Assembly (NCBI GenBank): GCA_007922225.1
Contig: ML679960.1
Location: 2,432,032-2,496,031, forward strand
Direction: 5' to 3'
Length of the DNA stretch: 64,000 nt
DNA from: Emydura subglobosa
Taxonomy: Eukaryota > Chordata > Testudines > Chelidae
The position numbers and the translations under genes were made by a program. The notes beneath the pieces are model-generated. The model searched no databases, was not told the origin of the DNA, and worked only from the letters and a program-made list of their open reading frames with translations. Below are positions 45,101 through 57,420 of this stretch, piece by piece (position 1 is the stretch's first letter; each line of letters opens with the position of its first letter).

Positions 45101-48100
45101 TTTTTGATAACCAGTGTGGGGAATCAGAAGCACTGTTTGTGGCAGGGTGGGAAGTCTGACTTCAGCGTTACCCACCAGTATTGGGATAATCTGCTCTCCT
45201 TTTGCAGCCTGCCCTGACCTTAGCATTTTCAGGTGGCTACCCTGGGCACAGATGGGTCACAACAATATATATGGAAGGCAAGATCATTTCATAAAAAATT
45301 ACTTAAAATGAAATGTTTTCTGGTCTGTTCACTGGTCTCTGAACACTTCTGCATTTTAAGAAAAAAAACAAGGAGGCTTAGGTATTGGTTTTTGGAAAGC
45401 CCCAGTCATTGGATTCTGGTTTTTCAAGGGCACAATCAAAACAAAGGGAGTCTTGGCTTTGGATTCATGGACAAATGGAAGCAGAGAGAGATTTCCAAAC
45501 CTTTGTAGACTGGTAGCATAAGGACTAGTATTGGACTGCTGAGAAGCAGTAGTGAGATTCAGTGAAGAATACAGGATCAAGAGTGTGAAATATCAGAAGC
45601 CAGAGATGAGATGAGAAGCCACAGTTAGTTCTTTTGGGATGCTGATAAACAAGATCCCATAATGAGATAAAGGACAATGCAGGTGTCAGCTTCAGGAGTG
45701 ACAGTATTTACGCAGCCTGTATGTGATAGAAATATGTGCCCCTGATTCTGAATAACAAAGAAAGGAATGGCTCAGAGTGGCAATGAAATTAGGTGATACC
45801 CCATGAGCAGTAAATGCCACTCACCTACATCAGTGGATGGGGGAAATTGATGGGGCCAGTGGTGAAAGGAGAACAGTCTCAGTGGCAATGGTGAAATCGT
45901 AGATCCTAACTGTTTTCCTACCAGTTTGCCTACACAGTAAAGTCAATTACAAAGCTTCCACTGATTTCAATAGGGTCAGGATTTCACCCACTCTATGCAA
46001 AGATACAGTAAACCAGCTGCCCATTAGCCAAAACTCAGATAGATCATGAATTGAAAATGAAGCTGTGTAATTTTGGTTTTGACCTAGATTCAGGTGCCAC
46101 AAATCTAACATAAATATGGTGTTTCTTTGCAATTGGAATTCTGGAGTGAGTAGATGAGCACTCCTCACCTGGGGTGCAATTTGATCAGCGCCAAACTATT
46201 TCTTTCCCCCCCATCTGAAGTCTGCAGAGAGACAATGTGCAGCTGTTTATATGGCCAGGCAGGAAGCAATAAATTACAAAATTGTGTAAACATTCCTCAG
46301 TCACAGCACTGCATAGGAAGACTATTTAGAATTACACAAATAGTATGTGATGGTATCTTTCAAGCTTTTACATTTAATTTACGACCATGGAAACCTTGCT
46401 ATAGATTTTATTCCATATGGATCTTGGAACCTATTTCAGTCTAATTTGTTGATCTAAGCTTTTTTGACATTGCTATTTACAGATGAAAGTCATCTTTAAA
46501 AAATGAGGAATTCCCACCAGGGCTAATGTAGAGAAACAGAAGTCTTTTTGGAGGATAATAAAAATGGTAATTCAAAGAACAGGAGATGGACAACAGAAAA
46601 CAACTTTGCAGTGTATTCAGTCTTTCCAAGATCATTTGCAAGACTTTTCTGTAAAGAACAGCTTTTCCTTTTCCATGACTGCAGGAATGTAAAAATATCA
46701 CATGAATGCTGAGATTTAGGAGTGTTTTGCTCTTGGGTTACTTTCTTTCTGACAGATGCCAGAAGACAGTGTTGAGTAATTGCTCTTCTGCTCCAGGGGA
46801 TCTATGATGCTGAAGTCCATAGGGTTCCATTCTGTCATCCTTCCCCTTTGACTGACATATGGGACCTTTTGGATGGTCAGATTTTGGGCTGTGTCTCATC
46901 TTTGATATACAATTGACACTCAGCTATAGACTTTAATCTCACCCAACCTCTGCTGTACAGAGGAGTGACTACTCCAGAATCTATAGCACTTGGGGCTATG
47001 GATGAGAGCTAGCTGATTGAAACATATTTGCTTTAAGACTTTAAGACAAAGGTAATGTTAGCAGGATAGGGGAAGCAACCGGAAGAAGTGGAGAAGTTTG
47101 TACCAGTGCCTCCAATAGCTTTCTGAAGTGTTGCTGGCTAACTTGTTCGTCCTAGAAGTCCAGGCAGAAGCAGATGCCAAATATGTTTTTTATCGCTTTT
47201 GTTTAGCCTTTCTTGTAAGTGTGGACATTGCTGCAATGGCCCACACCTCTGTTCCCTCAAGAATGGGTTACCGAGATGTGCTCTACAAGGGCTCTGCATG
47301 AAACCTTTCAGAAATTGCAGCTACTGTGAACATGCATCTACCTGTCAATCAAACGGTATTTCCCATAAGAAATCCCTAACGACCACCTGTGCTCTGTGAT
47401 CTGTACTGGAGGCCGATTGATTTTGGATGATGTTTAGTTTGTTGGTGTTGACATAGATAGCCCCTAGATGACTCTTCTAGGTAGAGCTGGTTGGAAAAAT
47501 TCAGAGAAATTTTTGTCAGAATTGAAACATTTAGCGGAGATGGTTCAATTTCAGTGAAATTCCAGTGGAAGCCTGCCTTCCAGGCAGATTTCGGTCAGAA
47601 GCCTGCCTGGTTTCCTACCAGCTTGCCCACCCTGTTGGGGGCCCCAGGCTTCGAGGCATCCCAGCTATGCAAACTGTCTTGGAGCTGGGGACTGCAGGGC
47701 TTCTAGAGTCCATGGCTTTGGGCAGCCCAGCAATGAGGACTGCCTTGAGGCCAGGGCTCCATTCTCATTCACAGGATTTGTTGGTGTTTGTTTGAAAGTG
47801 GAGGAAAACCAAATAGCTCTAATTCTAGAGAAAGCTTCTGTCCCCTGGTTTAAACAATAGAGGCTGATAAGATGATGATCTTGGTTGAGGGATCCTTGAC
47901 TACTGAACACATTTGCTTCAAAGTCCAAAGATAGAGTGACCTTCCGGGCACACTGCAAAACCCATCTCTTTGCTAGTGAGTTGAGAGGATGTGGTAAAAG
48001 TCTCACAATGATGAAAAAGAGAGAGAGAGTTTTTAGATTGTAAACACTTGTTCAATTTGTATGGATTTTTAAAAAATAACATTTTATTTGTGCAGAGTTT

Positions 48101-48523
48101 TGAATAAACATTTATCATTAAATATAAATAATTATTAATGTTAACATCTCAATGTCTCAGTCTTCCCTTACTAAACAAATCTCCAGGTGACAGGAATATA
48201 TCACAGCCCTCTGAAAGATATAGGACCCTGAATGTTTTACACAACATTTCATAGGAAGTGTGGCAAGGTACCTCTTTTGCCACATCAGCCTCAGCATTTC
48301 TCACTCTGGCCAGAAGGGCTGGAGTAAATTTGTCCTATTCTGGAAGTTTTTAATGGTTAACTTTGGCTTATTTACAATAGTTACAGTGGACCTCAGGGTA
48401 GCTGTAAGTTCTCTTAAGCAAAAAAAACCCCAAAACACAAAAGAAATACATTTCTTTGTCCCCCACTGAAGACTTGCCCTATTGTGCTGGTTGCCAGGTG
48501 TTCCCCAAACAGAAGTAAACTCA

Positions 48524-48806
48524 GCCTATGTCTATATTGATGGCGGCACTGTTGGCACCACCAGACAATTCTGTGGAATCGATTGAGCAGCAGTGGAGAC
48601 CTGCTCAATCAATCCGGAAGTCGTTGCTATTAATCCACCCCCTCAAAAAAGAGTAACTCTGTGTCGTTACCAGTTGGTGCAGTGTAGTGGGGACGCTGTG
48701 GTAGGTAGAAATTAGGAAGTCAACGGGAGATACGCAAACTACTCTACGTAACTTGTGTATCTCCTGTCGACTGCCGCTGAATTTCGCCAGCCATGTAGAC
48801 ATAGCC
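48524..48806. mobile_element. Short inverted-terminal-repeat element (MITE) with 3-bp target duplication
   Basis: The ends GCCTATGTCTATATTGATGG and CCATGTAGACATAGCC are inverted repeats, flanked by TCA on both sides (48521-48523 and 48807-48809). The interior shares with 35243-35528 the segment around AGACCTGCTCA and the order of blocks. 283 bases long and non-coding. The 3-bp duplication fits Harbinger-type insertion. Confidence 0.8.
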
Positions 48807-49094
48807 TCAGTGTTTTCCCCTTCAGGGAGGCAAACAGTTCTCCACCTAGGAGAAACCTTTTCTCCCTGTTGTCTCTAAACCTACTGCAGCTTATTTCTCA
48901 TCCTTCCTCTCTTTCTTTCACCGGAGAGGGGATTTTAAAGTCACTGGCAGCCCTTAATTGGATTTAGGTGTTGCAAATTAACCTTAAGTAACCCCTTTTC
49001 AGTTCATAGGAAAAGACCTTCACCATTCTAGGGGTGATATACTTGTCTTCCACCACTCTCTTATAGCTGTCGGGTCTGACTTTGTCACAAAAGA

Positions 49095-49240
49095 GAGGGC
49101 TGGAAAGGATCTCAAAAGATCCTCTAATCCAGTCCCATGCATTGAGGCAGGACCAAGATTATCTAGCCCATCCTTGACAGGTGTTTGTTTAACCTGTTTC
49201 TAAAAGACTCCAGTGACAGGGATTCCATGACTTCCCATCC
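49095..49240 (-). repeat. CR1 LINE 3' fragment, minus strand
   Basis: Contains GGCTGGAAAGGATCTCAAAAG, CCATCCTTGACAGGTGTTTG and CCAGTGACAGGGATTCC, a standard CR1 3'-region text in reverse orientation. Short and decayed. Confidence 0.75.
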
Positions 49241-49256
49241 CAGCCAGCTTGTGTGG

Positions 49257-49800
49257 TAAACTAATATCACAAACTGAAAGTTATTGAAATATTAATCTTA
49301 GTTTAGGATGTGAGTTATCTTTTAGTTAATTGTAACTTACTCCTTGACTCATTAATATCTTGATTTATATTAGTCTGATTTATATTCATTTAAAATCTTG
49401 CTGTAATCAATATACTTATTTGGTTGCTTTATCTAAAGCAGTGCATGTGGATTGAGTGTGTGCAGAAACCTCACTGAGAGTGACAGAACTGGTGCATATC
49501 AATTTCTTTGATAAATTGACGGACAAATGTAAATGAACTTGTAGGGTGCAGTATACAGCACCGAACCCTGAAAGACTGCAGTTCCTGGTGTTGTCTCTGG
49601 GACTGGGGGGGTTTGCTGGGAGTCTATCCCATGAGTGGCTGGCCAGAAGCACTCCTTCACTAGATCGGGACTGATAAATAGGGACCGATTACTTGCAGGA
49701 GGCGGGGCGTGGGCTGACCCAGGAGTGGGTGGGTCACACAGCAAAGTGGGGTATGTCTGAGGAATTGGGGTGACACAGCTACACACCAGTCCAGATTACG
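49257..49800 (+). repeat. LTR-like repeat, forward copy of an inverted pair
   Basis: Matches 61870-62410 in inverted orientation over most of its length, for example GCATGTGGATTGAGTG, GATAAATTGACGGACAAATG and GGGGTGACACAGCTACACACC. The AT-rich first half and GC-rich second half, with an ATTTATT-like region, suggest the U3/R part of an LTR. A G-rich run follows at 49800. No gene is inside. Confidence 0.65.
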
Positions 49801-49978
49801 GGGGGGGGAAGGTGGGGGGGATGTTACACCTTGCTAGATACATGCTCCCAGTTTAAGAGTGAATCATTGATAACTGTTCTTTGAGTATGGTCTTACAACT
49901 AATTGTGCACCCACCTTATGGTAATTTCATTTAGACCACATTTCCCTGGTTTGCTTATGAGAATATCATGTAGGACTG

Positions 49979-50105
49979 TGTGGGTGAGGTAATATCTCTT
50001 GTTGGACCAACTTCTGTTCATCAGAGACACAAGCTTTTGAGCTTTGTATGGCTTGTCTCTCTGACCAACAGAAGTTGGTCCAATAAAAAATATTACCTCA
50101 CCTAA
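49979..50105. repeat. Palindromic interspersed repeat
   Basis: Left arm 49979-50036 (GGTGAGGTAATATCTC and TTGGACCAACTTCTGTTC) and right arm 50048-50105 (AACAGAAGTTGGTCCAATAA and TATTACCTCACC) are near complements of about 55 bases around a short loop. The outer part continues into a TAATATCCTGGGACTGATATG block to about 50145. One arm of the same family is at 44057-44146. It could fold into a long hairpin in the PHEX transcript. Confidence 0.8.
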
Positions 50106-50599
50106 GTTATCTGTCTAATATCCTGGGACTGATATGGCTACAACAACACTACATGCATGTGGGACTCTGTCATTTATAACAATGAATAATCTTTTGAGTG
50201 TGTGGTATTAAGATTAGGCTGTTTTGTGTGCATGTAATCATTAATGTGGCATTCATTGTTATCCTTATTCGCACTTCTTGTCTCAAATTCAAGATCACAT
50301 TCAGAAGTGATATCACCAGCTTCCCCCTCATTTTGTATATCAATGACTGAGTTTTTTGAGAATTCTTTCCAATACTATTAGGGGATGAGTGGAAGTTTCT
50401 AATTGAACAGCATTTTACGAAAAACAAAAAGTACCTGGTGAAGCTTTGTGTTTTTAGCTGAGATTTTGACTTTACTGACAGATAGTCTGTTCCCAAGTCT
50501 TAATTTTTAGTAAGAATTCAGACCTTTTCTTTCTCACTCTCAGAGCCAGTTTGCTTGTCCCCTGAGGGTGATGCCAAATGATGGAACAGAATAGAGAGG

Positions 50600-50830
50600 T
50601 GTGCTCTAGGAATTTAAACACAGGACTTGAATTCAAGAACTCCTGAATTCTCTGGCTTTGATGCTTTCTTTTGATCCTACTACCTGCTGTGCGTCAGTTT
50701 TCCCCCTTTGTAAAATGTGGATAATATCTGCATCATAGAACTATTGTAGGCATTTAATTAGCCAGTGAGTATCAATAATTGGAAGATGAAATGTTATATA
50801 AGTGTTTCATTTGCAAAGCACAATGCTGAC
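50600..50830 (+). repeat. SINE-like repeat
   Basis: Contains CTGTGCGTCAGTTTTCCCCC, TTTGTAAAATGTGGATAAT and ATTGTAGGCATTTAATTAG. The order resembles the 3' half of MIR/CORE-type SINEs of amniotes. Decayed, with tentative boundaries. Confidence 0.45.
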
Positions 50831-53111
50831 TTTTGAACTGCTGTCCCCATATGCTGAATTACTTCCAATCTAACTCCCCACATTTCCTTTTTTGCTGGAG
50901 TCCTGTCAATAACAGTTCCCCCAGGGAACATGGGCCTTCTGACTCCAGTTCCACTAATGATGATACCAAAAATACTGGATATTGATATTTCTGCATAAAA
51001 TTTGAGAATTGAGTATTACTCAAAACCTGAGACTTTGCCAGAAAGGTAAAAGAAGATGTGAAAGTCTAGCAACCCAGTCCAGGTAGTCAGTTAACAGCTT
51101 ATTTTTTTGTTAAAGTAAAATATTTGAATAGCAAGCGGAGCAGTCAGGGAGTTTTGCAGGCTCTTCTAGCTGCTAGAAATAAAAGCTGTCTTTGTAATGT
51201 ATGTTTGGGAAACCGTGTGTGAAGAAAGGAGATAATTTTGGTTCTTGAATGACATTTAAAGCTCCAGAGCAGCTGAACCCACAGGATTCCCACAGAACCT
51301 CTCTGGTCAGGAGAGCAGAACACCTCCTCCTTGCTCGTGAGTCTTCTGAGAGTTCACTACATTGGTACCGAGAGTTGAATTCCTATCATCCTTTCATTCT
51401 GTTTTTGATGCATTATTAATAGTAGTTTTGTAACAAGCTTACGCATTGAAGCTGCTGTGTGCATCAAAATGATAGATTTATATCCAAAGGTAAAAAATCT
51501 AAAGCTATCATTGTTTTCTTTGTATTTTTAATTCTACAAAAAAGATACATTTATTACCTTAAAACAATGATAATCTCTGTCACCTAATTTTCCATATTCC
51601 CTGATGAAAAACACTTATTGAAAATGCATGGCAAAACTATTAATAACATGAAGTAAAGCTTAATGCTGCTATTAACCATTACATTGCAGGTTCCATTATA
51701 ACAATTTTGCCTATTACTCTTATGCCAGTATAAATTCTACTCTCTTTTCTTGTTAATTATGTGCAATCTCTAGTTGCCTTGTGCCAAGAGGAGAATATAC
51801 CTCAAAAACTTTTATGAAAATAATGTTGAAATTAGGTTTGTGAAAACAAACCCTCCCCTCTCCAATAGTTTATCAGATAATGTTGTGTTAGTGGGTGTGT
51901 AGTTACATTAGTTTAGTTTGATCTGAACTCACATGATATGTTTATTCTTTCACACACAAACTCCGATAATTTAAAAAAAAATATTTTATATAGCCTTTAC
52001 AAAATATTGAAATTGTAGCAATAAACTTTCAAAGCATTGTCATTTGGGCAACATGCTGCATCATATGACATTCAGGCATTAGGAAACATTTATATTAGTA
52101 CAGGTGTCTAATTAGCATTTTCATGTAAACCTCTGTATTGCTAAAATTGATACTCAAAATTCGGATGGTAAAATTGCCTCTTATGAAAAAAGCAAAAACT
52201 AAAATGTTGTTGTTTGAATCAGAATTATTTGTATAAATGCACTTTTCATGGAATTGTTTGTCTTGAAATATTTGTTCAACTTTATCTTTTTTTTCTTCTT
52301 GAGATACAGTACAACTGTTGATTGATTAATTGCTAAATCATCATAGAATTCCTATTAAGTGCATATTAATTACATTGTCATTAATGCCACATTAATTCAC
52401 AATGATTAAGAGCATTAAAGTAAATGCCAAAGGAATCATGATGGGCCAAATATTTGCAAGTGTCACTAGACTGTTTGTGGTAAGAAATACACTACCCTCA
52501 AAAGAGAGGCTGGTGGATATTTATTGTGTCAAAAATGAAACACGTTTGTCTGGACAATCTAATTGGTGTGAATGTTTATCATGAAGTATACTTTAAAATA
52601 AATAGAGAGGCAGTTTATTAAAAAAGAGCAGGCCTGGATAAAGGCATAGGCAGTGTTGGCCTGTGCCTGGAGCCTAGATTGCTGGAGTCAGCTGACAAGG
52701 TCTCAGCTTTTTTTTAAAAAAATTATAATTCTAACCCTCCTGGATGCAAATAAAAGCTTTAAAATATGAACCAAAGATAACTGATGCCTGCCTGAGTCTG
52801 TACATAGCCTGAGTCAGTTATTCCAAGAGGCATAAATAGTCTTGTTCATCAGAACTCCTAAAACTGGCTGCCACCCAAATAGGAGTACTATATAACTATA
52901 TGATGAGCCTATGTGGGTTGTGTCCGGTGCCCTGGATTGCTTTTTACTTAGCCTTGCAGGAAAGGAATATTTTCGTATTCGTAATTAAAGGCAAATATAG
53001 AACAAGATTGTAGCTTTAAACCTCTGCTGGTGGTGCCTCTTGGAGCCCTGAGGGAGCATACACAGCAGTAACAGCTTAATATGATTTAGTAGGTTGCATT
53101 TCATTAGCAGG

Positions 53112-53739
53112 TGTCAGCTCATCTCCACCGGCTAGCATGGATCAGGATGGGGTCATGTTCCCATCCTCTTCCTGCTTCACTGGGATTTTTCCCACTATTG
53201 TTGGTGTGTAAGGTCTGATATTGAGGCTGGCTCCTGTACAAAAACACAATGGGAGGATGGCTGCTTGGTTCTTTTCTCTCTCTTTCCCTTAAACATCCCA
53301 GCATGTCTTCCCACACTCTGGCCCCAGAAAAAAAAAAAAAATCTAGAAATGACTGAAAGTGCACATGGGTCTTGAATCTGGGTTCCCACACGGCTCTCAC
53401 AGTTTGGCTGCCACTGGGCAACTCACCTGGAACTACGGGAAGTGAGAGGTTAGCAGAACTCTGACTCCTCCAAGAGGCCCTGCCCACGAGGATCCTGACT
53501 GAGGACAATAACCAGCCATGCTGATTGGCTGGATCATACAATTTAAGCCAGAAGGAGGCACGGGAAGTTGTCTGAGCAACTGAGAGACTTCCTGACTGCT
53601 GCACTAGACCTGATTCTTGCTTGATACTTGGACTCTGATTCAGGGTCTGATCCCTAGCTTGGACTATGGCTCTGACCAGTAGGTCTGACCATGCCTGCTC
53701 TGACCACAAGGTCAGACTGCCCATATCCCAGTCCTGACA
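53112..53739 (+). repeat. 5' long terminal repeat of a Ty3/Gypsy element
   Basis: Begins TGTCAG and ends CTGACA, 6-bp inverted ends with the canonical TG...CA. It lies immediately upstream of a Gypsy gag-pol remnant, so it is the 5' LTR of that element (628 bases). A TATA-like AATTTAAG lies near 53542. The poly-A run at 53328-53340 interrupts it. No matching 3' LTR was found downstream, so the element is truncated. Confidence 0.7.
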
Positions 53740-54900
53740 GCTTGCTTGGACCACTCACCCCTTGACAGAGCATAATCTTCCAGGCATGGATCCAGCAGAG
53801 CTCCTCCCTTCCCAAGGAACACTGGCATCTCATGAGCAGGTAGCCAGCCGTCAGGCAGACAGCCAAGTAATGCAGGCACAGGCTATGCAGTTGGCTGCTG
53901 AAAACCAAGATCGCAGGACCAAGTGCTCCCACTGTGTACTGAGAGTGCTGTGCTACGGACCCAACCTTCTGCACCACCCACCGAGCCGAGACAGCACCCG
54001 TCGTTCCTCTGCTGGAGTGCTTTAACAGGGATTGCCAGAAACGTAGAGGTTTCATGAATCAGTGCCACCTCCAGTTCCCGCTTCGCTCACAGATGTACTC
54101 CTCTGACATGGCCAGGGTAGGCCTAGCAGCCAGCTCCCTGACTGGAGAAGCATCGGGCTGTGCCTAACCTTTACTCGAGACTGACAGGCCGGTGTTGTCT
54201 AGCTGGACACCTTCTAGCAAATGATATCAACTGCCTTTGATTATCCCAATTGCACCCGCACCACAGACGCTGCCCTGCATAAGCTCTGCAGGGGCAAGGA
54301 ACAGCTGCCTCCCAGGCAGTGCATTTCTGCTGGCTCATGTCAGATATGGCCTGGAATGAGATGGTCCAGCTATACCAGTTCTGGTGTGGCCTATGAGAAG
54401 CAATTAAAGATGAGCTGGCCCTGACTGAGAACCTGACAGACCTGGATGCTTTTATTGATCTCACCATCTAGATGCATAATCAATTGTGGGACTGGTGCAA
54501 GAAGAAAAGGGGAGTGTCTGGACAAAGTGTACCCCCGAGTCCAAACCATGGTCCTGACTGGAATGCGTGCCAGTGAGCAATAACTCCCAGTGAGCAATAA
54601 CACAAGTTCTAGCTGAGTTATATGTACCTGGACATACCCAACAAATTCTCCCACACTGGGCACTCATTGATGTGAACATAGCCTGAACTCTCCAGATTCT
54701 CCTACAGCTGAAATCCACACCAGACCTACTTGAGACAGTTGAGAGATTCTTCTGGACCAGTGCCATCCAGATATGCTGAAATTCAATGTCATCCACTCCT
54801 TGCACTTTCCTCTGATTCTGGGTATCTCCTGGTTTGTCTGCCATAAAGGCGGGAACTGAAGGTCAGCTTCCCCTCAAAGTTCTGCCGTCAGAACTGCCAG
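53740..54900 (+). pseudogene. Ty3/Gypsy gag-like region, decayed
   Basis: A start-like ATG at 53786 begins MDPAELLPSQGTLASHEQVA, similar in style to the gag of sushi-type Gypsy retrotransposons, which are ancestors of domesticated PEG10 and RTL genes. Stops break the frame before 54030. Downstream fragments in other frames (about 54320-54470) resemble a capsid-like region but are badly decayed. This copy is a dead retrotransposon and not a domesticated gene. Confidence 0.55.
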
Positions 54901-55740
54901 ACCCCAGTGGGTGGGGAGCATACAACTGTTTTCTGGGGACACAAGCAAGAGCACTTGGCCTTGCTGGTTCAGCCAAAGATCTCAAATCCTGACTACTTCC
55001 AGGACAGCAATTATGCAGCTATAGTTGAACCCCCTTCTGCCACACCTTGTAGACTCCCTACCACCACAGCGGGAGTACAACGGTCCCATAGAATAGCAAC
55101 CAGGAACAAAGGTTCTGTTTGAGTGCATTTATGCCATGTCAGAGCCTGAGCTATCTGTCCTGCAGGCTTACCTTCAAGAAAACCTGCCCAAGGGATTTAT
55201 TTGCCAATCCACCTGTCACACTGGGGTGCCAGTACTTTTCATGAAGAGGAAAAATGGAAGGGGGTGTGTGTGTGTGTGAGTGAGTGAGTGAGTGAGAGAG
55301 AGAGAGATTACTGGGCTCTGAACCAACTCATGATCAGGAATTGCTATTCACCATCACTCATACGAGTGATTGGACCATGTGGAGGTTGTCTGGGTATAAA
55401 CCAGGCTAGACCTTCAAGGAGCAAAACAACCTGTTACATACTAGAGCAAGGGATGAGTGGAAACAGTTTCTTGGACTAGGTATAGCCATTTTGAATATCT
55501 CATAATGACATTTTATTTGATAAATACGCACACCATGTTCCAGCACATCTTCAGTGATGTGTTTTGGGATGTGCTGGACCAGTATGTGGCGGTATATCTG
55601 GGTGACATATTGATTTTCTCTGACACAGAGCAGTATACCGTGCACATCCATACCATCATCAAAAGGCTATGCCAGCATGGCCTCTACACCATATTGGACT
55701 ACCCATGTCCAGTCCTGAAAATGAAGTGTCATTGAAAAAT
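54900..55740 (+). pseudogene. Ty3/Gypsy reverse transcriptase, decayed and truncated
   Basis: Around 55134-55255 the text reads YAMSEPELSVLQAYLQEN and PVLFMKRKNG, the N-terminal region of Gypsy reverse transcriptase. Around 55308-55345 it continues DYWALNQLMIRNCYS. The palm region near 55550-55680 gives DVFWDVLDQYVAVYLGDILI and LCQHGLYTIL. The catalytic box reads YLGD instead of YLDD, so one catalytic aspartate is lost. A microsatellite (55264-55307) interrupts the fingers. RNase H, integrase and the 3' LTR are absent. Confidence 0.75.
55264..55307. repeat. GT / GAGT / GA compound microsatellite
   Basis: A GT run, then GAGT units, then a GA run, lying inside the reverse transcriptase remnant between KRKNG and DYWALNQ. 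In Gypsy elements this position normally encodes a GT-rich short stretch before the DYRALN motif, so the microsatellite probably grew from coding sequence. Confidence 0.85.
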
Positions 55741-57059
55741 GGTACATGCTAACATTGGAGATTACCTGTGACTGTTTTAAGATCTCTGAAGATGATTCTG
55801 TGGGCTTGATGGGTTTGATTGTAAAAGAGTAGCTGAGACAGTGTGCTAGAGAAGATACAGAAAGAAGGAAAGCCAGTGGAAGACTGACAACAGAATAGGA
55901 CAATAATAGTGTGAGTTTGTGTTAAGGGTTTGATGAAAATTAAATTGCCAAAGAGGAAAGAATGTATGTAGCTTTTGTTTGTATTTTAACCAAATTTGAG
56001 ACAAATATTAGCTCCTTGGATCCTGAAGAATCAGACATTAAGACATTTTTGCAGAGCTATGTGAACTATTCGAGGGCAAAAAAAAGTGAAAGTTCAAAAT
56101 TCAAGTTTTATACTTCTCATGTTGAATTTATGAAATAATCATACAGTTTCAGAAAATGACTTGCAACATTTGGGGTTATTTTTAGCTGGGTAATACAGTA
56201 AGCCATAGTTTGTTTTGATTATTTTTTTAATTAAAGACCTCAACATTGTGACTGAAAAATGCAAAACTTTGTTTGGACAAAGATAATTTTTGCATATGAA
56301 ATCACATTTCTGCATACTTTTACTGCTAACTTGGCCATTTCCTGAACTTTTAACAAATAACAAAATATCTGCTTCATGTGGTAACCTAAAAAAATTTTAA
56401 AATAGCTTTTGCAAAATTTGTTTCAAACAACTTGCAAAGGCTGCTGCTCCAATTGTTTCTCTACTAAAGCTTGCCAATATTAGCAATATTATAACCACCA
56501 CAAACATAGAATGAAAGACCTACTCCATCCTACACTGACATTTTCACCTTTTCAAAACATTCCTTTTTTTAAGAAGGAAATTTTTTGTGCTTAATCTTTA
56601 TACAGAGTTGATTTTTTTTAAAGGTTCAACTAAATTGGATGAACCCTTTTTGAGTTTTGAGGGAGTACGAATTATACTTCTTCTTTTGGAATCTTACAAG
56701 CAAACTTGTATTTAAAAGAACTTTTGTAGATTACCTTGAAAAAGGAGTGTGGTGTGAGTGGGAGTTATAGACTTAGCAAATTAGACATCTGGACAGCTGT
56801 ACTGGAGCCAAGCAGATGAATAAAGGTGAGTGACTAACAGATGGTGGCTTATGGGGGGGAGGAGGCAAAAGGTAAGCATAGTCTTCATTTCAATGAAATT
56901 CCAGGAAAGTAATATTACTAAATACCAATTTTAATAGGAAAAATTGGGAGGTTAGAATTTTGACATTGGGAGATGGTCTCAACACGATTTACTTTTCTAA
57001 AACGTGGTGGAATGAAACAAATTAATCAAATACTATAATAACTATATGGTGGAAACTAG

Positions 57060-57420
57060 GCTGGGGTTTTATTGTTATTGGAACAGTGCTGTGCTCCGCT
57101 GGGGCAGAGAGTTTGTATTTTGGGATCTCAGTGACGAGGAAGAGACAGACAAGGAAGTACCCATGCAGCAGTTTATTTACGCAGCACTTAAGTTACAAAT
57201 TTTAGGCCGCTGCTAACTGTTAGGAGTACAATTCAGGCAGTCAGGCGCTTACCAGCACGAGGGTGGGGAGTCCCCATTCTCCACCCTAAAAGCGAGTTGC
57301 CACCAGGGAACCGAGCTGCACAGGGCATCCACTAGCACCTCGAAGGATTCACGGAGAGCCTCAACAGGGCGGGTCCTGGGAACTTCTAATATATTCCTCT
57401 TTCCTTAAGCCTTACAGTAA
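57060..57420. repeat. LTR-like repeat, probably antisense
   Basis: GC-rich block with CAGCAGTTTATTTACGCAGC and a later AGCAACAGGTGACGTG. It has the texture of an LTR in reverse orientation but no identified ends, partner or coding region. Tentative. Confidence 0.35.

Noticed and set aside
47199..47399. Cysteine-rich 66-codon open frame
   Set aside because: The cysteines have no regular finger spacing and there are no splice signals, homologous family or neighbouring exons. A chance open frame in intron 3.
49416..49786. Minus-strand proline/threonine-rich frames
   Set aside because: They are contained in the LTR-like repeat whose inverted copy at 61870 has different frames open.
51100..51390. 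Possible LTR with a primer binding site near 51361
   Set aside because: An AATAAA and a TTGGTACCGAG motif are present, but no paired ends or internal genes were found. Too weak to list as a feature.
53119..53754. 211-codon minus-strand open frame
   Set aside because: It lies antisense to the 5' LTR of the Gypsy element and resembles no protein. An LTR with few stops by chance explains it.
53786..54025. Domesticated gag gene (RTL/PEG10-like)
   Set aside because: The start resembles sushi-type gag, but the frame is broken soon after. The LTR is still attached and downstream pol is decayed, so this is a dead retrotransposon.
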